A stretch of DNA of 12,940 nucleotides from Thiobacillus sp. (GTDB taxonomy: Bacteria; Pseudomonadota; Gammaproteobacteria; Burkholderiales; Thiobacillaceae): the NCBI GenBank assembly GCA_020216925.1, contig JAIWOL010000009.1:1-12940 (forward strand). Reading direction: 5' to 3'. The notes beneath the pieces were generated by a model that searched no databases, was not told where the DNA came from, and worked only from the letters and a program-made list of their open reading frames with translations. Numbering within the stretch: position 1 is the first letter of the stretch; the number at the start of each line of letters is the position of its first letter. Positions 1 through 7,994 of the stretch are shown here, in pieces. The position numbers were made by a program, and so were the translations under genes.

Positions 1-829
1 GATAGGCCTGCTGGAAGGTGGCGGTTGCGGTCGCGCCTTGCTGCGTCACCTTCAGATCGCTGATGTCGATGCTCGACTTGGGGGCCTCGATACGCGCGCG
101 GCGCTGGGCTTCCCAGACGGCACGCGACAGGCCGGGCGCGCTGAAATCGGGCGCGTAGGCCGCAAGATAGGCGTCGACATCGCGGCGCGCCCAGGCCCGG
201 GCCCAGGCCTTGACGGCGGATTCGACATTGCCGGCAGGCTGCGCGGCGACAGCTTTGGGAGCTGGTGCGGGTTCGGCCGGTTTGGCTGCCGTGACAGCGG
301 GTTTGCTGGCCGGTTTGCGCGGCTGGCCGCCGGTAATGTCCTTGATGAGAGCAAGCTTGGTTTGCGCTGCGGCATTTTTGCTGTCGAGCGCGAGCGCCTT
401 GTCGTAGGCGATCGATGCCAGCTTGGCGTAGATGTCGCCGAGGTTCTCGTGTGCAGTTGCGTAGCTGGGATGCGTGCGGATGGCCTGTTCGAGCGCGTTC
501 TTCGCCGCGTCGTACCTGCCTTGGGAGGCATACAGCACGGCGAGGTTGTTGTAGGGCTCCGGCAGTTCGGGGTAATCCTCGGTGAGGCCGGTGAACAGGG
601 CGATGGCATCGTTGGTCTTGCCCTGGTCGGCCAGGATCAGACCCTTGAGAAAACGCACCTGGGCGTCCTTGGGGTTTTTGGCCAGAAACGCATTGGCGCG
701 GGCCAGCGCTCCAGCGAGATCGCCCTTGCGGAACTGGAGATTGATATCCTGGACCTCGTTGGTCTGGGCAGACGCGGCGGATACGGCCAGGCAGAGCGCA
801 ACGGCAGCAAGGAAACGGGGCAAGGCCAT
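1..829 (-). CDS. Secreted TPR protein with C-terminal NTF2/Cds6-like domain (3' end off the window)
   Basis: 276 codons are visible and the gene continues past the left edge. Residues 1-21 form a signal peptide (hydrophobic FLAAVALCLAVSA, cleavage after ASA), so the product is probably periplasmic. Residues about 27-160 are helical TPR-like repeats: LKGLILADQGKTNDAIALF and NNLAVLYASQGRYDAAKNAL have the usual W/L-G-Y-A spacing. An Ala/Pro/Lys-rich linker (about 168-200) follows. Then comes an NTF2-like segment (VKAWARAWARRDVDAYLAAY, W239), as in the Cds6/SnoaL-like domains that accompany some L,D-transpeptidase genes. The ATG at 829 has a weak GAG 8 bases upstream; an in-frame ATG at 847 would add six residues (MNRAYH) but has no ribosome binding site. 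Role: probably a protein-interaction scaffold in the envelope. The exact function is unknown. Confidence 0.85.
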   Translation of the reverse strand, partial: MALPRFLAAVALCLAVSAASAQTNEVQDINLQFRKGDLAGALARANAFLAKNPKDAQVRFLKGLILADQGKTNDAIALFTGLTEDYPELPEPYNNLAVLYASQGRYDAAKNALEQAIRTHPSYATAHENLGDIYAKLASIAYDKALALDSKNAAAQTKLALIKDITGGQPRKPASKPAVTAAKPAEPAPAPKAVAAQPAGNVESAVKAWARAWARRDVDAYLAAYAPDFSAPGLSRAVWEAQRRARIEAPKSSIDISDLKVTQQGATATATFQQAY

Positions 830-860
830 GTGATATGCTCGATTCATCTGGAAAGCAGGC

Positions 861-890
861 ATTTTAAGGGATTATCGACTGCGCTGTGAC
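861..890 (-). promoter_or_regulatory. Possible promoter of the TPR gene
   Basis: On the minus strand a -10-like TAAAAT (861-866) lies 18 bases from a partial -35 GTCACA (885-890). Transcription would start near 854 and leave about 25 bases before the ATG at 829, which favours that start over 847. The match is only moderate. No convincing promoter for the divergent cysS was found in the same 114-base gap. Confidence 0.25.
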
Positions 891-943
891 AGTCGGCCTG
901 CCGCCGGATTCCCGTCCTGTCGATTCGTTCCGTTCTTTGCACG

Positions 944-2311
944 ATGCTCCACATCTTCAATACCCTCAGCCGCGCCAAGGAAACCTTTGTCCCGTTGCAG
1001 CCTGGCCGTGTGCGCATGTATGTCTGCGGCATGACGGTTTACGACCTGTGTCACCTTGGGCACGCGCGGGTGTTTGTCGTGTTCGACATGGTGACACGAT
1101 GGCTGCGCGCCAGCGGTTATCAGGTCGAGTACGTCAGGAATATTACGGACATCGACGACAAGATCATCAGGCGGGCCGCCGAAAACGGCGAATCGCCGGC
1201 CGCGCTGAGCGAACGCTTCATCGCCGAAATGCATGCCGACGAACGCGCGCTGGGGGTGCTGCCGCCAGACCACGAGCCGCGCGCCACACAATACGTAGCG
1301 CAGATGCTGGCCCTGATCGGCATGCTGGAGAAGAACGGACTGGCGTATCCGGCCCCCAACGGTGACGTGTATTACAGCGTGCGCCGCTTCGAGTCCTACG
1401 GCCGCCTGTCCGGCAAGAGCCTGGATGAATTGCGTGCGGGCGAGCGCGTCGAGGTCGATCCCAACAAGCGCGACCCCATGGATTTCGTGTTGTGGAAGGC
1501 GGCCAAGCCCGGCGAGCCGTCCTGGGAATCGCCTTGGGGGCCGGGGCGGCCGGGCTGGCACATCGAGTGCTCGGCGATGAGCGCTGAGCTGCTGGGCCGG
1601 CGGTTCGACATCCACGGCGGCGGCCAGGACTTGCAGTTTCCGCATCACGAGAACGAGATCGCGCAATCCGAGGGCGCGCATGGCTGCACCTTCGTCAATT
1701 ACTGGATGCACAACGGTTTCGTGCGGGTGGACAACGAGAAGATGTCAAAATCGCTCGGCAACTTTTTCACCATCCGCGAAGTGCTGCACAAGTACGACGC
1801 TGAAGTCGTGCGTTTTTTCATCCTGCGGGCGCATTACCGCAGTCCCCTGAATTATTCCGACGCGCATCTGGACGACGCGCGCGGGGCGCTCACCCGCCTG
1901 TATACGGCACTGAAGGACGTTGCCGGGACAGCTGGGCCAGTCGACTGGACGCATCCCGCCGCGGCGCGCTTCAAGGCGGCGATGGACGATGACTTCAACA
2001 CGCCCGAAGCCCTGGCCGTGCTGTTCGACCTGGCGGGCGAGGCCAACCGGGGCGATACCGCTGCGGCCGGACAGTTGCGTGCGCTGGGCGGCGTGCTGGG
2101 CCTGCTGCAACGCCCGGCTGACGGCTTTCTCAAGGCGGGCGCAGGCGAGGACGGCATGGAGGAAGCCGAAATCGAAGCCCTCATCGCCGCCCGGCTGGCG
2201 GCCCGTCAGGCGAGAAATTTTGCCGAATCGGACCGCATCCGCGATGTACTCAAAGCTGCGGGCATCGTGCTCGAAGACGGTGCGGCCGGCACCACCTGGC
2301 GGCGCAGCTGA
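944..2311 (+). CDS. cysS: Cysteinyl-tRNA synthetase
   Basis: This cytoplasmic class I aminoacyl-tRNA synthetase charges tRNA-Cys with cysteine using ATP. The 455 residues match the usual length (about 460). The start [17 protein letters not shown] is typical of the family. The HIGH signature appears as HLGH (37-40) and the second ATP motif as KMSKS (266-270). The zinc site that recognises the cysteine thiol is present: C28 in [10 protein letters not shown]209 in HIECSAM, H234 in HHENE, and E238. The C-terminal part carries the helical and anticodon-recognition regions and ends [15 protein letters not shown]...TTWRR, as usual. No clear Shine-Dalgarno sequence precedes the ATG. The gene appears monocistronic: divergent from the TPR gene and closed by a strong hairpin terminator. 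Confidence 0.98.
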   Translation: MLHIFNTLSRAKETFVPLQPGRVRMYVCGMTVYDLCHLGHARVFVVFDMVTRWLRASGYQVEYVRNITDIDDKIIRRAAENGESPAALSERFIAEMHADERALGVLPPDHEPRATQYVAQMLALIGMLEKNGLAYPAPNGDVYYSVRRFESYGRLSGKSLDELRAGERVEVDPNKRDPMDFVLWKAAKPGEPSWESPWGPGRPGWHIECSAMSAELLGRRFDIHGGGQDLQFPHHENEIAQSEGAHGCTFVNYWMHNGFVRVDNEKMSKSLGNFFTIREVLHKYDAEVVRFFILRAHYRSPLNYSDAHLDDARGALTRLYTALKDVAGTAGPVDWTHPAAARFKAAMDDDFNTPEALAVLFDLAGEANRGDTAAAGQLRALGGVLGLLQRPADGFLKAGAGEDGMEEAEIEALIAARLAARQARNFAESDRIRDVLKAAGIVLEDGAAGTTWRRS

Positions 2312-2324
2312 AAGACGGTTTCCC

Positions 2325-2371
2325 CCGGCAAACAGAAAAGGGACGCCAAGCGTCCCTTTTCTGTTTGCCGG
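2325..2371. terminator. Bidirectional intrinsic terminator between convergent genes
   Basis: This is a perfect inverted repeat: the left arm at 2325-2346 and the right arm at 2350-2371 pair over 22 bases with a CAA loop. The stem contains an A-run on one side (AGAAAAGGGACGC) and the matching T-run (GCGTCCCTTTTCT), so it can stop transcription from either strand. It lies 13 bases after the cysS stop and 12 bases from the stop of the convergent methionine-rich gene. Confidence 0.93.
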
Positions 2372-2383
2372 CGCGGCCGGAAA

Positions 2384-3223
2384 TTACTTGGCAGCGGGAG
2401 CAGCCGGTGCGGCAGCCGGCTGCGCGTAGGCGGCGGGGTTCCACATGTTCATCCAGGCATTCGGATCAAAGAAATTAAACGTGCCGGTTGCGGCCTGGGC
2501 GGTGTCCGCGGAGGGCTGGGGCGTCATGCCCGTCCAGGCGCCCGGGTTGAAGAAATTGAAGCTCGCCGGCGCGGCCGCGTTGGCGGTTCCGGTTGCCGGG
2601 GCCATCCAGCTGCCCCAGGCGCCGTAAGTGGCGGGGTTCATCGATGCACCCATCCAGTTGGCATAGAGCGCAGGATTCATCGGCGCCATCATCAACTGCA
2701 TCATGCGCGGATCCATGGGGGCCATCATCCACTTGGTGTAGAGATTGGGATTCATGGACTGCATCATCATGTTCCACGTATTGGGGTCCATGGGCATCAT
2801 CATCCAGCGCATCATCTTGCCGGGGTCGGCAAACTGGGTCATGAGCGCGGTATAGAAGTTGGGGTCCATGGAAGCCCCCATCCACTTCATGTACACGTTG
2901 GGATCGCTGAACTGCATCATGTTACCCATGGCGCGAGGATCCATCATGCTGCCCATCATGCGGGCCCAATTGCCCGGATCCATCATGTTCACGCCCATCT
3001 GCGTGTAGAAGCCGGGTTCGGTCACGGCGTTGGCCCAGGGCACGAACATCTTGGGGTCGCGGTAGGCCGAGCCGTTGCGGGTGAAATCGGTCATGCGTTC
3101 CAGCCATTGCGCGCTGGTTTGCGGCGTTGCCGCGGGTTCGGGGGCGGCAGGCGCGTTACCGCTGGCAAGGGCAGCCGAACTGCCGATGAGGCCGAGTGCC
3201 ATAACGAGGATTTGAACTTTCAT
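2384..3223 (-). CDS. Secreted methionine-rich tandem-repeat protein, function unknown
   Basis: The product has 279 residues. Residues 1-20 are a clear signal peptide (MKVQILVMALGLIGSSAALA). After a Pro/Ala stretch, residues about 56-207 are tandem 12-13-residue units anchored on D/N-P, for example SMDPNFYTALMTQ, PMDPNTWNMMMQ and SMNPNLYTKWMMA, with aromatic and Met positions recurring. I count 40 methionines after the signal peptide. Two near-copies of F-N-F-F-[ND]-P-x-A-W follow (222-230 and 249-257), and the end is Ala/Pro-rich. There are no cysteines. The ATG at 3223 is chosen because AAGGAG (3229-3234) lies 5 bases upstream; an upstream in-frame ATG at 3256 would spoil the signal peptide. 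I do not recognise the family. Methionine clusters in exported proteins can bind Cu(I) or absorb oxidants, but that is only a hypothesis here. The gene stands alone with its own strong promoter. Confidence 0.9.
   Translation of the reverse strand: MKVQILVMALGLIGSSAALASGNAPAAPEPAATPQTSAQWLERMTDFTRNGSAYRDPKMFVPWANAVTEPGFYTQMGVNMMDPGNWARMMGSMMDPRAMGNMMQFSDPNVYMKWMGASMDPNFYTALMTQFADPGKMMRWMMMPMDPNTWNMMMQSMNPNLYTKWMMAPMDPRMMQLMMAPMNPALYANWMGASMNPATYGAWGSWMAPATGTANAAAPASFNFFNPGAWTGMTPQPSADTAQAATGTFNFFDPNAWMNMWNPAAYAQPAAAPAAPAAK
2603..3058 (-). repeat. Tandem 36-39-base coding repeats (D/N-P-x-x-[YWM] units)
   Basis: About twelve degenerate in-frame units of 12 or 13 codons lie within the methionine-rich gene. 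Successive D-P, E-P or N-P anchors in the protein are at residues 56, 69, 82, 95, 107, 120, 133, 146, 158, 171, 183 and 196, giving steps of 12 or 13. The units are diverged at the DNA level, so the array is old rather than a recent slippage expansion. Confidence 0.85.
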
Positions 3224-3251
3224 GTCGACTCCTTGTGCGGGTGGATAAAAC

Positions 3252-3275
3252 GACAACTAAAAAGATAATGTTGTC
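3252..3275. promoter_or_regulatory. Dyad GACAAC-N12-GTTGTC at the start of the leader
   Basis: Six-base inverted arms (3252-3257 and 3270-3275) with a 12-base A/T-rich spacer lie directly at and after the predicted transcription start of the methionine-rich gene. Such a site could be an operator for a dimeric repressor or a weak leader hairpin. With short arms it could also be chance. Confidence 0.3.
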
Positions 3276-3277
3276 TA

Positions 3278-3306
3278 ATTATTGCGTTTATGGGGCATAT
3301 TGTCAA
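3278..3306 (-). promoter_or_regulatory. Sigma70-type promoter of the methionine-rich gene
   Basis: On the minus strand there is a perfect -35 box TTGACA (3301-3306), a 17-base spacer, and AATAAT (3278-3283) as the -10 box, five of six matches to TATAAT. The start of transcription would be near 3271, giving a leader of about 48 bases before the AAGGAG and ATG. The surrounding DNA is markedly A/T-richer than the rest of the window. Confidence 0.7.
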
Positions 3307-3350
3307 TGGCTGATATTCCCCCGTGATGTCAGTCCGGCCATAATCCACTC

Positions 3351-3803
3351 ATGGCATCGACTGACTTTTTATATCTGGGCGCGCAGGACTGGCGGCATCC
3401 CGAATGGCGGGGCGGGTTTTATCCGGACGATTTGCCAGACGACTGGTTGTTGTCTTATTACAACAGCTACTTCCAGTCGGTCTACCTGACGTTGGAACAG
3501 GCGGCAGCCGCGACGCCGGCGGACTGGGAGACCTGGCTGGCGGACACGCTGGAACGCTTTGTTTTTCTTGTGGAATTCGACACCGGCCTTGCATTGCCCG
3601 CTTCGCCGAAAATCAGGCGGGTGCAGCCGGACTGGGCCGTGTCGCACGTCTGCTGGCTGGATGCGGCGCTTGACCTGCGGGCCTTGTCGCGGCGCATCGC
3701 CACCCACGCCGCCACGGGCCAGGCGCTATTCATCCTGAGCCGCGCCGCTGATTTGACGGCTTTGCACCGGGTGGGCGAACTGCGTCAGGTCATGGGTTAC
3801 TGA
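3351..3803 (+). CDS. Short DUF72-like protein
   Basis: The product has 150 residues, with no signal peptide or membrane segment. The N-terminus LYLGAQDWRHPEWRGGFYPDD, followed by LPDDWLLSYYNSYF, closely follows the opening of DUF72 (YecE-like) proteins, which begin with a GxxxWxxPxWxGxFYPxxLPxxxxLxYYxxxF pattern. Full DUF72 proteins are roughly 240-300 residues, so this is about half size. The remaining part (W129... of other family members) is not recognisable, and the C-terminal half looks like a separate alpha/beta segment ending RVGELRQVMGY. The family's biochemical role is not established. No Shine-Dalgarno sequence is evident before the ATG. The gene ends 84 bases before mlaF and could be transcribed with it, but nothing shows a functional link. 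Confidence 0.75.
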   Translation: MASTDFLYLGAQDWRHPEWRGGFYPDDLPDDWLLSYYNSYFQSVYLTLEQAAAATPADWETWLADTLERFVFLVEFDTGLALPASPKIRRVQPDWAVSHVCWLDAALDLRALSRRIATHAATGQALFILSRAADLTALHRVGELRQVMGY

Positions 3804-3887
3804 TGCCGGGTGCGCACGCAGTAAGCCCGGAAACGCCGCCGCCTCCGGTAAGATGATGCAACCGAACAACAAGACAGGTCCGATCCC

Positions 3888-4700
3888 GTGCAATCCGACA
3901 ATCTGGTCGAAATCGCAGGCGTCGCATTTGGCTACGGTGCCCGGCCGGTTCTCAAGGGCATCAATCTGACCGCCCGCCGCGGTCAGGTCGTGGCCATCAT
4001 GGGCAGTAGCGGTTGCGGCAAAACCACACTTTTGCGCCTGATCGGCGGGCAGATCAAACCTGGCCAGGGGACCGTGCGCGTGGCGGGTGAGTCGGTCGCC
4101 GATCTCGACCAGGACGGGCTTTATCGTCTGCGCCGGAAAATGGGCATGTTGTTCCAGTTTGGCGCCCTGTTCACCGATATGTCGGTGTTCGACAACGTGG
4201 CTTTCCAGTTGCGCGAGCACACCGACCTGCCCGAGGATGCGATCCGCGATCTGGTCCTGATGAAGCTCAACGCCGTGGGGCTGCGCGGCGCGGCGCACCT
4301 GATGCCGGCTGAACTTTCCGGCGGGATGGCGCGCCGGGTGGCGCTGGCGCGCGCTATTGCGCTCGATCCCATGCTGGTGATGTACGACGAACCCTTCGCC
4401 GGCCTGGATCCGATCTCGCTGGGCGTGACCGGCAACCTGATACGCCGCCTCACCGACACGCTGGGCCTGACGTCGCTCTTGGTGACGCACGACGTGCAGG
4501 AATCGCTGAAGATCGTCGATTACGTGTATTTCGTCTCCGAGGGCGTGATCGTGGCGGAAGGTACCGCCGACGCAATCCGGGCGTCCGAACTGCCCTATGT
4601 GCATCAGTTCGTGCATGGCGAGGCCGACGGCCCCGTGCCGTTCCATTACCCGGCGCGCGCCTACGCAGACGACCTGGGGCTGGGGGGGCGCGATGCTTAA
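3888..4700 (+). CDS. mlaF: Mla phospholipid transport ATPase MlaF
   Basis: This is the ATPase of the inner-membrane MlaFEDB complex, which moves phospholipids between inner and outer membrane and helps keep the outer leaflet free of them. It has 270 residues. Visible motifs are Walker [10 protein letters not shown] (39-47), Q-loop Q90 in MLFQFGALF, signature LSGGM (143-147), Walker B LVMYDE (163-168) followed by PFAGLDP, and the switch histidine H201. The [16 protein letters not shown] segment is typical of the MlaF/Ttg2A branch. The start is GTG at 3888: no ATG lies upstream in frame before the stop at 3849, and AGG sits 10 bases upstream. It overlaps mlaE by 8 bases and opens the long operon. 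I see no convincing promoter in 3804-3887. Confidence 0.95.
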   Translation: MQSDNLVEIAGVAFGYGARPVLKGINLTARRGQVVAIMGSSGCGKTTLLRLIGGQIKPGQGTVRVAGESVADLDQDGLYRLRRKMGMLFQFGALFTDMSVFDNVAFQLREHTDLPEDAIRDLVLMKLNAVGLRGAAHLMPAELSGGMARRVALARAIALDPMLVMYDEPFAGLDPISLGVTGNLIRRLTDTLGLTSLLVTHDVQESLKIVDYVYFVSEGVIVAEGTADAIRASELPYVHQFVHGEADGPVPFHYPARAYADDLGLGGRDA

Positions 4701-5481
4701 GCGCGCGCTCGAAAACCTGGGCAACCGCACGATCCAGGGCGTGTGGCGCATGGGCTTTGCCACCCGCTTCCTGCTTGCCGTTTTGATGCATTCCGGCACG
4801 GCTTTCCGGCGGTTCGGCCTCACCATCCGCGAGATGTATTTCACGGGTGTGCTCTCGCTCATTATCATTCTGGTGTCTGGGCTGTTCGTGGGCATGGTGC
4901 TGGGCCTGCAAGGTTACGAAACGCTCCAGACCTACGGCTCGGAAGAGGCCCTGGGCATACTGGTGGCCCTCTCGCTGGTGCGAGAGCTGGGGCCGGTGGT
5001 GGCGGCGCTGCTGTTCGCCAGCCGCGCCGGCAGTGCGATCACGGCGGAAATCGGCCTGATGAAAGCCACCGAGCAGCTTTCGGCAATGGAAATGATGGCG
5101 GTCGATCCGATTGCGCGTGTGGTGGCCCCGCGTTTCTGGGCCGGCGTCATCTCGATGCCGCTTCTGGCGGCGCTGTTTTCCGCGATGGGCGTGCTTGGCG
5201 GCTACCTGGTGGGCGTGCAGCTCATCGGCGTGGACGAAGGTTCGTTCTGGGCGCAGATGCAAAGCGCGGTCGATTTCGAACAGGATGTTCTCAATGGCGT
5301 GATCAAGAGCGTCGTTTTCGGCGTGGCCATCACCGCCATCGCACTGTTCGAAGGGTACGATGCGCCGCCCACCGCCGAAGGGGTGTCGGGGGCCACGACC
5401 CGTACCGTTGTGACTTCCAGCCTGGCTGTGCTGGCGCTGGATTTTGTCTTGACCGCATTCATGTTCCGGGGACTCAACTAA
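4693..5481 (+). CDS. mlaE: Mla phospholipid transport permease MlaE
   Basis: This is the membrane subunit of the Mla ABC transporter, which pairs with MlaF and holds a ring of MlaD. It has 262 residues, the normal size. An N-terminal amphipathic stretch is followed by about five to six hydrophobic segments. The conserved family core is present at residues about 96-140: [20 protein letters not shown], then [16 protein letters not shown] and a following MAVDP motif. The ATG at 4693 lies inside the end of mlaF (8-base overlap), so translation is probably coupled. The stop at 5479-5481 directly abuts the mlaD ATG. Confidence 0.95.
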   Translation: MLKRALENLGNRTIQGVWRMGFATRFLLAVLMHSGTAFRRFGLTIREMYFTGVLSLIIILVSGLFVGMVLGLQGYETLQTYGSEEALGILVALSLVRELGPVVAALLFASRAGSAITAEIGLMKATEQLSAMEMMAVDPIARVVAPRFWAGVISMPLLAALFSAMGVLGGYLVGVQLIGVDEGSFWAQMQSAVDFEQDVLNGVIKSVVFGVAITAIALFEGYDAPPTAEGVSGATTRTVVTSSLAVLALDFVLTAFMFRGLN

Positions 5482-5949
5482 ATGAACCGAACCGTGCTCG
5501 ACCTCTGGGTCGGATTATTCGTCGTCGCGGGAATTGCCGCGCTGCTTTTTCTGGCGCTCAAGGTAGGCAGCATGAATACCGTCAACGCCAGCGACAGCTA
5601 TGAAGTCGTCGCCCGTTTCGAGAACATCGGCGGGCTCAAGGCGCGCGCGCCGGTGAAGAGCGCCGGGGTGGTAGTGGGGCGGGTCGACAGCATCCAGTTC
5701 GACACGCAATTCTATGAAGCCAAGGTGACGATGCGCATCGACAAGCGCTATCCTTTTCCCAAGGATACGTCTGCCGCCATTCTCACGTCGGGCCTGCTCG
5801 GCGAGCAATACATCGGTCTCGCGGCCGGCGGCGACAGCGTCATGCTCAAAAGTGGCGACACGCTGAAGATCACCCAGGATGCCGTGGTGCTGGAAAACCT
5901 CATCGGACAATTCCTCTACGGCAAGGCCCAGGAAGGAAGTACGCAATGA
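5482..5949 (+). CDS. mlaD: Mla substrate-binding MCE protein MlaD
   Basis: This inner-membrane-anchored MCE-domain protein forms a hexameric ring on MlaE and passes phospholipid to or from MlaC. It has 155 residues. One transmembrane helix lies at about 9-29 (WVGLFVVAGIAALLFLALKV), and the MCE domain at about 38-118 has the family signature ENIGGLKARAPVKSAGVVVG and GLLGEQYIGL. The C-terminal tail (VVLENLIGQFLYG) is short but contains the hydrophobic helix that lines the central pore in MlaD. It begins directly at the end of mlaE and overlaps the next gene by 4 bases (ATGA). Confidence 0.94.
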   Translation: MNRTVLDLWVGLFVVAGIAALLFLALKVGSMNTVNASDSYEVVARFENIGGLKARAPVKSAGVVVGRVDSIQFDTQFYEAKVTMRIDKRYPFPKDTSAAILTSGLLGEQYIGLAAGGDSVMLKSGDTLKITQDAVVLENLIGQFLYGKAQEGSTQ

Positions 5950-7310
5950 AACTGATCGTCCATTCCCTCATCGCCGCCGGTTGTCTGGCCTGCCTCTCCG
6001 TGCATGCCGAGAGCATCAACCTCAGCCAGGCCGTTGAAATGAGCCTGGCTGCCGATCCCCGTATCAAGGAACGCGAACAGGTGGTGGCTGCCGCCCGCGC
6101 GCTGGTACAGGAAGTGCGCGGCAACGCCGGCTGGCGTGTCAGCGCCAATGCTTTCGTCGGCCTGGCGCCCGAAGCCGCAGGCGGTTTCTACCAGGGCGGG
6201 GCATACAGTTGCGCCGTGCCGCCGTGTACGCCGCGCACCGACGGCGACAAGCTCAAGGGCATTTCGGACTGGACGCACATCGACTTTGCACTGATCAAGC
6301 CCTTGTTCACCTTCGGCAAGATCGAGCATTACAGCGATGCCGCGCAAGGCAATGCCGACGTGAAACAGGGCGAACTCAAACAGACACGCGCCGACATCGT
6401 CTACGACACCAAGCGCGCCTACTACGGCTATCTGGCTTCGCGCGACGCCTACACGTTCCTGCGCGATATCCAGGCGCGCCTCGACGACGCGATTGCCACG
6501 GTTGAGCGCAACCTCAAGGATGAAACCGGCGAATCGAAGCAGTCCGATCTCTACGCATTGCAAACCGCGCGCGGCTTGCTCGCCAAATACGTTTACCAGG
6601 CGCGGGCCATCGAAAAGATCAGCCTCGACGGCTTGCGGGTGCTGACCGGGGCGGGGCTAAAATCCGACCTGACTGTGGCCGATTCGCGCATCGAGCCGGT
6701 AGCCTTCCCGGTGGTGGAGCTGGCCGAACTCCAGGCCCGGGCGTTGCACGACCGCGCCGAAATGCAGCAGCTCGAATCCGGCCTGCGTGCGCGGCGCGCC
6801 TTGCTGGCCGCGAAGAAAGCGGATCGTCTGCCCGATGTCTACGCCGGGGTGATCGGCCAGTTCAACTACGCGTCGCGCCGCGAGCGGCTGGACAATCCCT
6901 ACCTCAACGACCCGTTCAATGGCGGTGGCCTGACGCCGGTCGTGGGCGTGAAATGGGACAGCGTGTTTGGCGTCGCCAACGCCCGGGTAGACCAGGCCCA
7001 GGCCGAACTCGAGGCGCTCAACCACAAGCGTGCCTTTGCCGTGGCTGGAATTCCGTTCGAGGTGAGCGAGGCCTACGCCAACGCGCAGGCCAACTTCGAT
7101 TCGCAGCGTGAACTGGCGGAAGCTGCGGCTGCCGCGCGACGCTGGATGGTTGCCTCGCTGGCGGATTTCACGGCAGGCGTGGAAAGCGCCGACAAGGTGG
7201 CCGACGCAATCAAGAACTACGCGCTGACCCAGACCGAATACCTGCGCACGCTCAACGACTACAACATGAACGTGGCGCAACTGGCTCGCCTGACGGGTGA
7301 ACTCAAGTAA
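5946..7310 (+). CDS. TolC-family outer-membrane protein inside the Mla operon
   Basis: The product has 454 residues. The signal peptide is residues 1-21 (cleavage after VHA). INLSQAVEMSLAADPRIK is the typical start of an OEP/TolC repeat, followed by a predicted beta region containing C89 and C94, then long helices (DIVYDTKRAYYGYLASRDAY; RDIQARLDDAIATVERNL). A second repeat follows from about 250 (AELQARALHDRAEMQQLESG), with a second strand region and GVKWDSVFGVANARVDQAQA. Known TolC proteins are trimeric outer-membrane channels. Its ATG overlaps the mlaD stop, so it is co-translated with Mla, in a place where mlaA (vacJ) might be expected. It may serve as the outer-membrane partner of Mla, or of the ABC-2 transporter encoded further downstream; neither is shown. 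LIAAGC resembles a weak lipobox. Confidence 0.88.
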   Translation: MKLIVHSLIAAGCLACLSVHAESINLSQAVEMSLAADPRIKEREQVVAAARALVQEVRGNAGWRVSANAFVGLAPEAAGGFYQGGAYSCAVPPCTPRTDGDKLKGISDWTHIDFALIKPLFTFGKIEHYSDAAQGNADVKQGELKQTRADIVYDTKRAYYGYLASRDAYTFLRDIQARLDDAIATVERNLKDETGESKQSDLYALQTARGLLAKYVYQARAIEKISLDGLRVLTGAGLKSDLTVADSRIEPVAFPVVELAELQARALHDRAEMQQLESGLRARRALLAAKKADRLPDVYAGVIGQFNYASRRERLDNPYLNDPFNGGGLTPVVGVKWDSVFGVANARVDQAQAELEALNHKRAFAVAGIPFEVSEAYANAQANFDSQRELAEAAAAARRWMVASLADFTAGVESADKVADAIKNYALTQTEYLRTLNDYNMNVAQLARLTGELK

Positions 7311-7355
7311 GCCAGCCGCGTCTACCCCATTTGAATACTTGAACAGGACTCTCCC

Positions 7356-7994
7356 ATGCTGCGTTTATTCCTGACGACTCTTGCCCTGCTGCTGGGCAGC
7401 GCGATTGCCAACGTGCGCGCCGCCGACATGGCCCCGGACGTGCTGGCGCGCACCACGACCCAGGACGTGATTGCCTTGCTCAAGCAGGACAAGGACATCC
7501 AGAACGGCAACCTCAACAAGGTTTATCAACTGGTCGAAGCCAAGATCCTGCCCAATTTCGATTTCAACCGCATGACCCAGCTCGCCGTGGGCAAGAACTG
7601 GCCGCGTGCCACCGCCCAGCAGAAACAGGCTCTGGTGACCGAATTCCGCAACCTGCTGGTGCGCACCTATGCCACATCGCTGACAGCGTTTTCCAATCAA
7701 AGCATCGATTTCAAGCCGCTGGTCATGAAGCCGGACGACGACGACGTGACCGTGCGCAGCGAGATCCGCCAGCCGGGCGGGCAGCCGCTGCCGATCGATT
7801 ACAGCATGTACAAGACCGCATTTGGCTGGAAGGTCTACGACGTGTCGATCGACGGCGTGAGTCTGGTCACCAACTATCGCGCGTCCTTTGCCTCTGCGAT
7901 CCGTCAGGGGGGCATCGACGGCCTCATCAAGACCCTGGCGGCGCAGTCGGCCAGGGCCGGCGCGCAAGCCGTGCCTGCGCGCAGCGGATCGTGA
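7356..7994 (+). CDS. mlaC: Periplasmic phospholipid shuttle MlaC
   Basis: MlaC (Ttg2D family) is a soluble periplasmic protein that carries a phospholipid between the outer-membrane partner and MlaD. It has 212 residues. The signal peptide is residues 1-22 (cleavage after VRA). Family features are ILPNFDFNRMTQLAVGKNWP, then ATAQQKQALVTEFRNLLVRT, and near the end GWKVYDVSIDGVSLVTNYR. AGGA lies 7 bases before the ATG. The 45-base gap after the TolC-like gene is the longest between functional genes in the Mla part of the operon. The stop overlaps the mlaB GTG (GTGA). Confidence 0.95.
   Translation: MLRLFLTTLALLLGSAIANVRAADMAPDVLARTTTQDVIALLKQDKDIQNGNLNKVYQLVEAKILPNFDFNRMTQLAVGKNWPRATAQQKQALVTEFRNLLVRTYATSLTAFSNQSIDFKPLVMKPDDDDVTVRSEIRQPGGQPLPIDYSMYKTAFGWKVYDVSIDGVSLVTNYRASFASAIRQGGIDGLIKTLAAQSARAGAQAVPARSGS

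Noticed and set aside
38..889. 283-codon open frame on the plus strand
   Set aside because: It lies antisense to the TPR gene, whose signal peptide, TPR units and NTF2-like domain are convincing. The Gly/Arg-rich product shows no recognisable domain.
876..895. Dyad CGACTG-N8-CAGTCG upstream of cysS
   Set aside because: The arms are only six bases, there is no T-run, and it is not tied to a clear promoter. T-box or other leader structures were looked for and not seen in this short gap.
3805..3830. CCGGG...CCCGG inverted repeat before mlaF as a terminator
   Set aside because: The five-base arms have a long spacer and no following T-run, which is too weak to call.
3849..3854. TAAGAT as -10 box for the mla operon
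   Set aside because: There is no acceptable -35 box at 16-18 bases, so the promoter of the operon remains unlocated.
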